DNA of 25,811 nt, from contig JAISRF010000125.1 of assembly GCA_031273775.1 (NCBI GenBank), positions 1 through 25,811 of the forward strand. Reading direction: 5' to 3'. The position numbers and the translations under genes are program-made. This DNA comes from Oscillospiraceae bacterium (GTDB lineage: Bacteria > Bacillota > Clostridia > Oscillospirales > Acutalibacteraceae). Numbering within the stretch: the stretch's first letter is position 1; each line of letters begins with the position of its first letter. Below are positions 23,675 to 25,811 of this stretch, piece after piece. A model generated the notes under the pieces. It made no database searches, was not told the DNA's origin, and was given only the letters and a program-made list of their open reading frames with translations.

Positions 23675-24175
23675 ATGGCAGATGAAATCCTGCTTCGGGC
23701 GGCACAGCTGATAAAGCAGCACGAAACAAAAGACCCCTTCCGCATTGCCAGAGCGGAAGGAGCCGAAATCGTATTTGGGGATTTGGGCACGATGAAAGGG
23801 ATGTATAACCACATGAAGCGCAACCGCTTCATCGTCATCAACAACACCTTGGACGAGTATACGCAGCGGCTGGTTTGCGCCCATGAGCTGGGCCACGACC
23901 AACTTCACCGCGCGCTTGCCGACAACCGATGGTTGCGGGAGTTCATGATTTACAACATGAAAAACCGTCCGGAATATGAAGCGAACGTGTTTGCCGCCGA
24001 ACTGCTCCTGCCGGATGATGAGGTCGTTGAATTGGTTGAAAACGGCTGTGATATCCAGCAGATTGCCGGGGAAATGTACGCCGACATCAATCTTGTGGCG
24101 TTGAAATTCGGGACGCTGGCGAAAAAGGGTTATGACGTCCGGCAGTTTGAGTTCCGGGATAACTTTTTGAAATAA
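23675..24175 (+). CDS. ImmA-type metallopeptidase paired with the repressor (second copy)
   Basis: The protein has 166 residues. The start at 23675 has TGGAGGTGAG upstream; longer frames are not supported. HELGH in VCAHELGHDQLH is the zinc site, with the third ligand in the EYEANVFAAELLLP segment. This is the standard compact ImmA size. It is expected to cleave the neighbouring XRE repressor upon an activating signal. A GTGTCC/GGACAC hairpin lies in the gap to the repressor gene (23623-23642). Confidence 0.88.
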   Translation: MADEILLRAAQLIKQHETKDPFRIARAEGAEIVFGDLGTMKGMYNHMKRNRFIVINNTLDEYTQRLVCAHELGHDQLHRALADNRWLREFMIYNMKNRPEYEANVFAAELLLPDDEVVELVENGCDIQQIAGEMYADINLVALKFGTLAKKGYDVRQFEFRDNFLK

Positions 24176-24226
24176 CAGAACGGTAAACTTCACATGCCGA
24201 CTTTATAAATGGGCGTGTGGTCTGCC

Positions 24227-24279
24227 AAAAAGCAGCACAGGCTGAAAACCCCCATTATACGGGTTTTCAGCCTGTGCTG
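24227..24279 (-). terminator. Strong terminator of the dockerin-protein gene
   Basis: CAGCACAGGCTGAAAACCC (24233-24251) and its exact reverse complement (24261-24279) form a 19-bp stem with a nine-base loop. On the minus strand five T residues follow at 24231-24227. There is no T-run on the plus strand side, though the stem may also hinder transcription coming from the ImmA gene. Confidence 0.8.
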
Positions 24280-24322
24280 TGCAAGACGGAATCTCGTATG
24301 AATACACCCGTCTTAAAAAATT

Positions 24323-25811
24323 CTACCTGTACGGGGGACCAAAACCGTCGCTGTCCGTCTTCACAGAAGTCGAAGTTGATGAGGAGGTTGATGTGCCGGA
24401 CGACGCCGAAGAAGAAGACGATGCAGCAGACGATGTTGAAGCGGCGCTTGAAGACTCCTCCTGCGAAGGTTCGTTTACTAAGTCCCCCCGTGTGTTCTCC
24501 AAAAGATATCTTTTGAGAATTAATAAATCAAGAATATCCACCTTGTCGTCCTCGTTCATATCCGCGGCCACAAGTGCGCTGCCCGACAGCAGATTTTTAC
24601 GCAAAAGGTGTTCCCTCAAAGACGCAAGGTCAAACTCGTTTGCTTGGCCGTCGCCGTTGATGTCGCCGAAGATAAAGTGGCCGGAAGAACCCCAGTAATC
24701 CCAGAAACGAACCGGGTCAACCGTATTGGATATGTTAAGCAACGACAGTTCGGCTGTGTTGGCAGTGCTGATATATAAGCCGAGGCGCGGGAAAGGAGAC
24801 AGCCCGGTTGTTCCGGTTTTGCCGATAACGGTTGTGCCCTTAACCACTGTGGCATTTACGTTTACATCAATGGTTTGCAAATGAGTGTACCATACGATGT
24901 ATTGTTGGCCGGAAGGGGCGATTGAATTTGTTTTTATCGCGACATAATTGCCCTTGAGGTCGTCATATCCGGTTGCTAAAACCGTCCCGTTGTCTATTGC
25001 ATACACCGGAACGCCATAATTGCACTCCACGGCAAACCCCGGGTTCCCTCTATTATAGGGCGAGATGATATTAATATTGCCCCCGGAAGCAGGCGTTAAA
25101 GGATAAAACCAGTTTAGTACCTGATAATAATCACCAACGGTAACCCCGGCACTCATTGTATTATTGTTCTCGTCAGATTCCGGTATCACATTAAAATAAT
25201 CGGCGGTTACGGTCACCGTATAGGTGTCAGCCGTTACAGGAGTCCAGGAAATAGATGCCGCCGTAACGCTTGCGCCCGCGGCAACACTTCCGCAAGAAGC
25301 GGTCGCGGTATGTACCGTTGTTCCGCCGCTGTCTTTAATCACGTATTGTACCGTGCTTGCCCCGGCTGCCGCAGCTCCGGTATTGCTGATTACCGCGCTT
25401 ATATTCAAGCTGTTGCCGACATCTCCCGAGGGCGCGTTAATAGACGCTACCTGTAAATCGGCGGTATTTTCATAATTGATGGTTAAAGAAGGCGGTCTAT
25501 CTCCTACGTCCGACGAATAAAAGGAATTGTAGTCATTGACCGACTCGTTATGGTAACGAACCATCACCCCATGATTGTCGGCTCCGGTATACCACGAGCG
25601 CACGGCAGCCGTAACATCGGTGGTGTACAGCATGTTGGACGGAGCCACGTTTTCCGCCAACGCCGTCCCGATTGACGGTTGAACAGCCCAGCACAGTGTT
25701 GAAGTCCAGTCGGTGTTTGCCGGAAACACGCTGATGTTGCTCCATGTGCTCTGACCGTCCCTCAAGGTAAGAGCCAATGCCGCACTTGTAATGGTTGTAT
25801 TGGCCGGTATA
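24323..25811 (-). CDS. Exported DNRLRE-CARDB-M23-like-dockerin protein, 5'-truncated by the window edge
   Basis: The frame is open to the right edge, giving 495 visible residues; the signal peptide lies outside. Domains in order, numbered within the visible part, are a DNRLRE beta-sandwich end (1-115), a CARDB adhesion domain (about 118-225), an M23/LytM-like domain (about 245-385), a type I dockerin (about 380-440) and a Ser/Thr-rich tail. In the dockerin both calcium loops are present (DINGDGQANEFD and DMNEDDKVDILD). In the M23 domain NPGFAVECNYGVPVYA lacks the usual His and Asp ligands, and the HLH motif reads RLG, so it is probably inactive. It would attach to a cohesin-bearing scaffold at the cell surface. 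Confidence 0.85.
   Translation of the reverse strand, partial: IPANTTITSAALALTLRDGQSTWSNISVFPANTDWTSTLCWAVQPSIGTALAENVAPSNMLYTTDVTAAVRSWYTGADNHGVMVRYHNESVNDYNSFYSSDVGDRPPSLTINYENTADLQVASINAPSGDVGNSLNISAVISNTGAAAAGASTVQYVIKDSGGTTVHTATASCGSVAAGASVTAASISWTPVTADTYTVTVTADYFNVIPESDENNNTMSAGVTVGDYYQVLNWFYPLTPASGGNINIISPYNRGNPGFAVECNYGVPVYAIDNGTVLATGYDDLKGNYVAIKTNSIAPSGQQYIVWYTHLQTIDVNVNATVVKGTTVIGKTGTTGLSPFPRLGLYISTANTAELSLLNISNTVDPVRFWDYWGSSGHFIFGDINGDGQANEFDLASLREHLLRKNLLSGSALVAADMNEDDKVDILDLLILKRYLLENTRGDLVNEPSQEESSSAASTSSAASSSSSASSGTSTSSSTSTSVKTDSDGFGPPYR

Larger units (their letters stand above)
16902..24230. mobile_element. tRNA-Leu-associated integrative element or remnant (right end not located)
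   Basis: The integrase, excisionase, second recombinase, repressor with ImmA protease, toxin and sigma-like gene form a continuous accessory block beginning at the tRNA. No conjugation, relaxase, replication or virion genes are present. I found no further copy of the tRNA core or its 3' end up to 25811, so the right boundary is only a guess, placed before the terminator of the dockerin gene. The element could extend past the window. Confidence 0.55.

Noticed and set aside
24181..24322. Right attachment site of the element
   Set aside because: Only a nine-base AGCAGCACA match to the tRNA 3' end was found, inside a terminator stem, which is too short to claim.
1..25811. CRISPR arrays, rRNA genes, insertion-sequence transposases
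   Set aside because: No regularly spaced repeat-spacer pattern, no rRNA-like sequence and no DDE or HUH transposase motif was seen on either strand.

Overview
The window looks like a chromosome segment of a Gram-positive, low-to-mid-GC Clostridia member (Oscillospiraceae/Ruminococcaceae-like). This is an inference from strong GGAGG ribosome sites, Cys-lipoproteins, an LPXTG wall anchor, a type I dockerin, a DUF5696/YIP1 sugar-uptake neighbourhood, an ICEBs1-like repressor/ImmA switch, and a Bacillus-type spermidine synthase. No species can be named from the sequence alone.

Region 1 (1-11473, + strand) is a secretion and carbohydrate-acquisition locus. It holds the end of a YIP1 membrane protein, a DUF5696 exported protein, a secreted single-module protein, a 41-residue peptide gene, a three-module LPXTG surface protein, a DUF4874/DUF4832-type lipoprotein, a sugar-ABC solute-binding lipoprotein and a TIM-barrel sugar-phosphate isomerase/epimerase. 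Spacing is tight, with ATGA or ribosome-site overlaps at several joints. The ABC permeases are not visible and are probably to the left of the window. The two surface proteins share a nearly identical module, which points to recent duplication or gene conversion.

Region 2 (11591-16298, - strand) is a compact operon, speE-speB followed by two polytopic GT-C-type glycosyltransferase-like proteins. It is driven by a good sigma-A-like promoter upstream of speE. It joins polyamine synthesis to membrane glycan transfer in one transcript.

Region 3 (about 16572-24230) is a tRNA-Leu-associated integrative element or a remnant of one. A promoter plus a 40-nt 5' half of tRNA-Leu is followed by a 162-bp scar that seems to hold the tail of an older integrase. 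Next come an intact tRNA-Leu(UAA) and a Tn916/phage-type integrase ending six bases after it. Further in lie an excisionase-like HTH gene, a small hypothetical gene, an operon of MazF toxin, winged-helix protein and a catalytic-domain-only tyrosine recombinase, a GC-rich hairpin-filled intergenic region, a sigma-70 region 4 protein with a hairpin leader, a cloverleaf-like element with tandem terminators, a zinc-ribbon protein, an ImmA/IrrE protease, and a divergent switch (XRE repressor plus a second ImmA). No conjugation, replication or structural genes are visible, so this is a minimal or decayed element, or only part of one.

Region 4 (24323-25811, - strand) is the 3' part of an exported DNRLRE-CARDB-M23-dockerin protein. 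Its M23 domain appears to have lost its metal ligands. A 19-bp-stem terminator separates it from the element.

The points most worth a second look are the tRNA-Leu scar with duplicated arm-type repeats, the MazF/winged-helix/recombinase operon without a classical MazE, the cloverleaf dyad 21883-21996, the structured region 20783-21110, and the two ImmA-type proteases sharing one repressor region.
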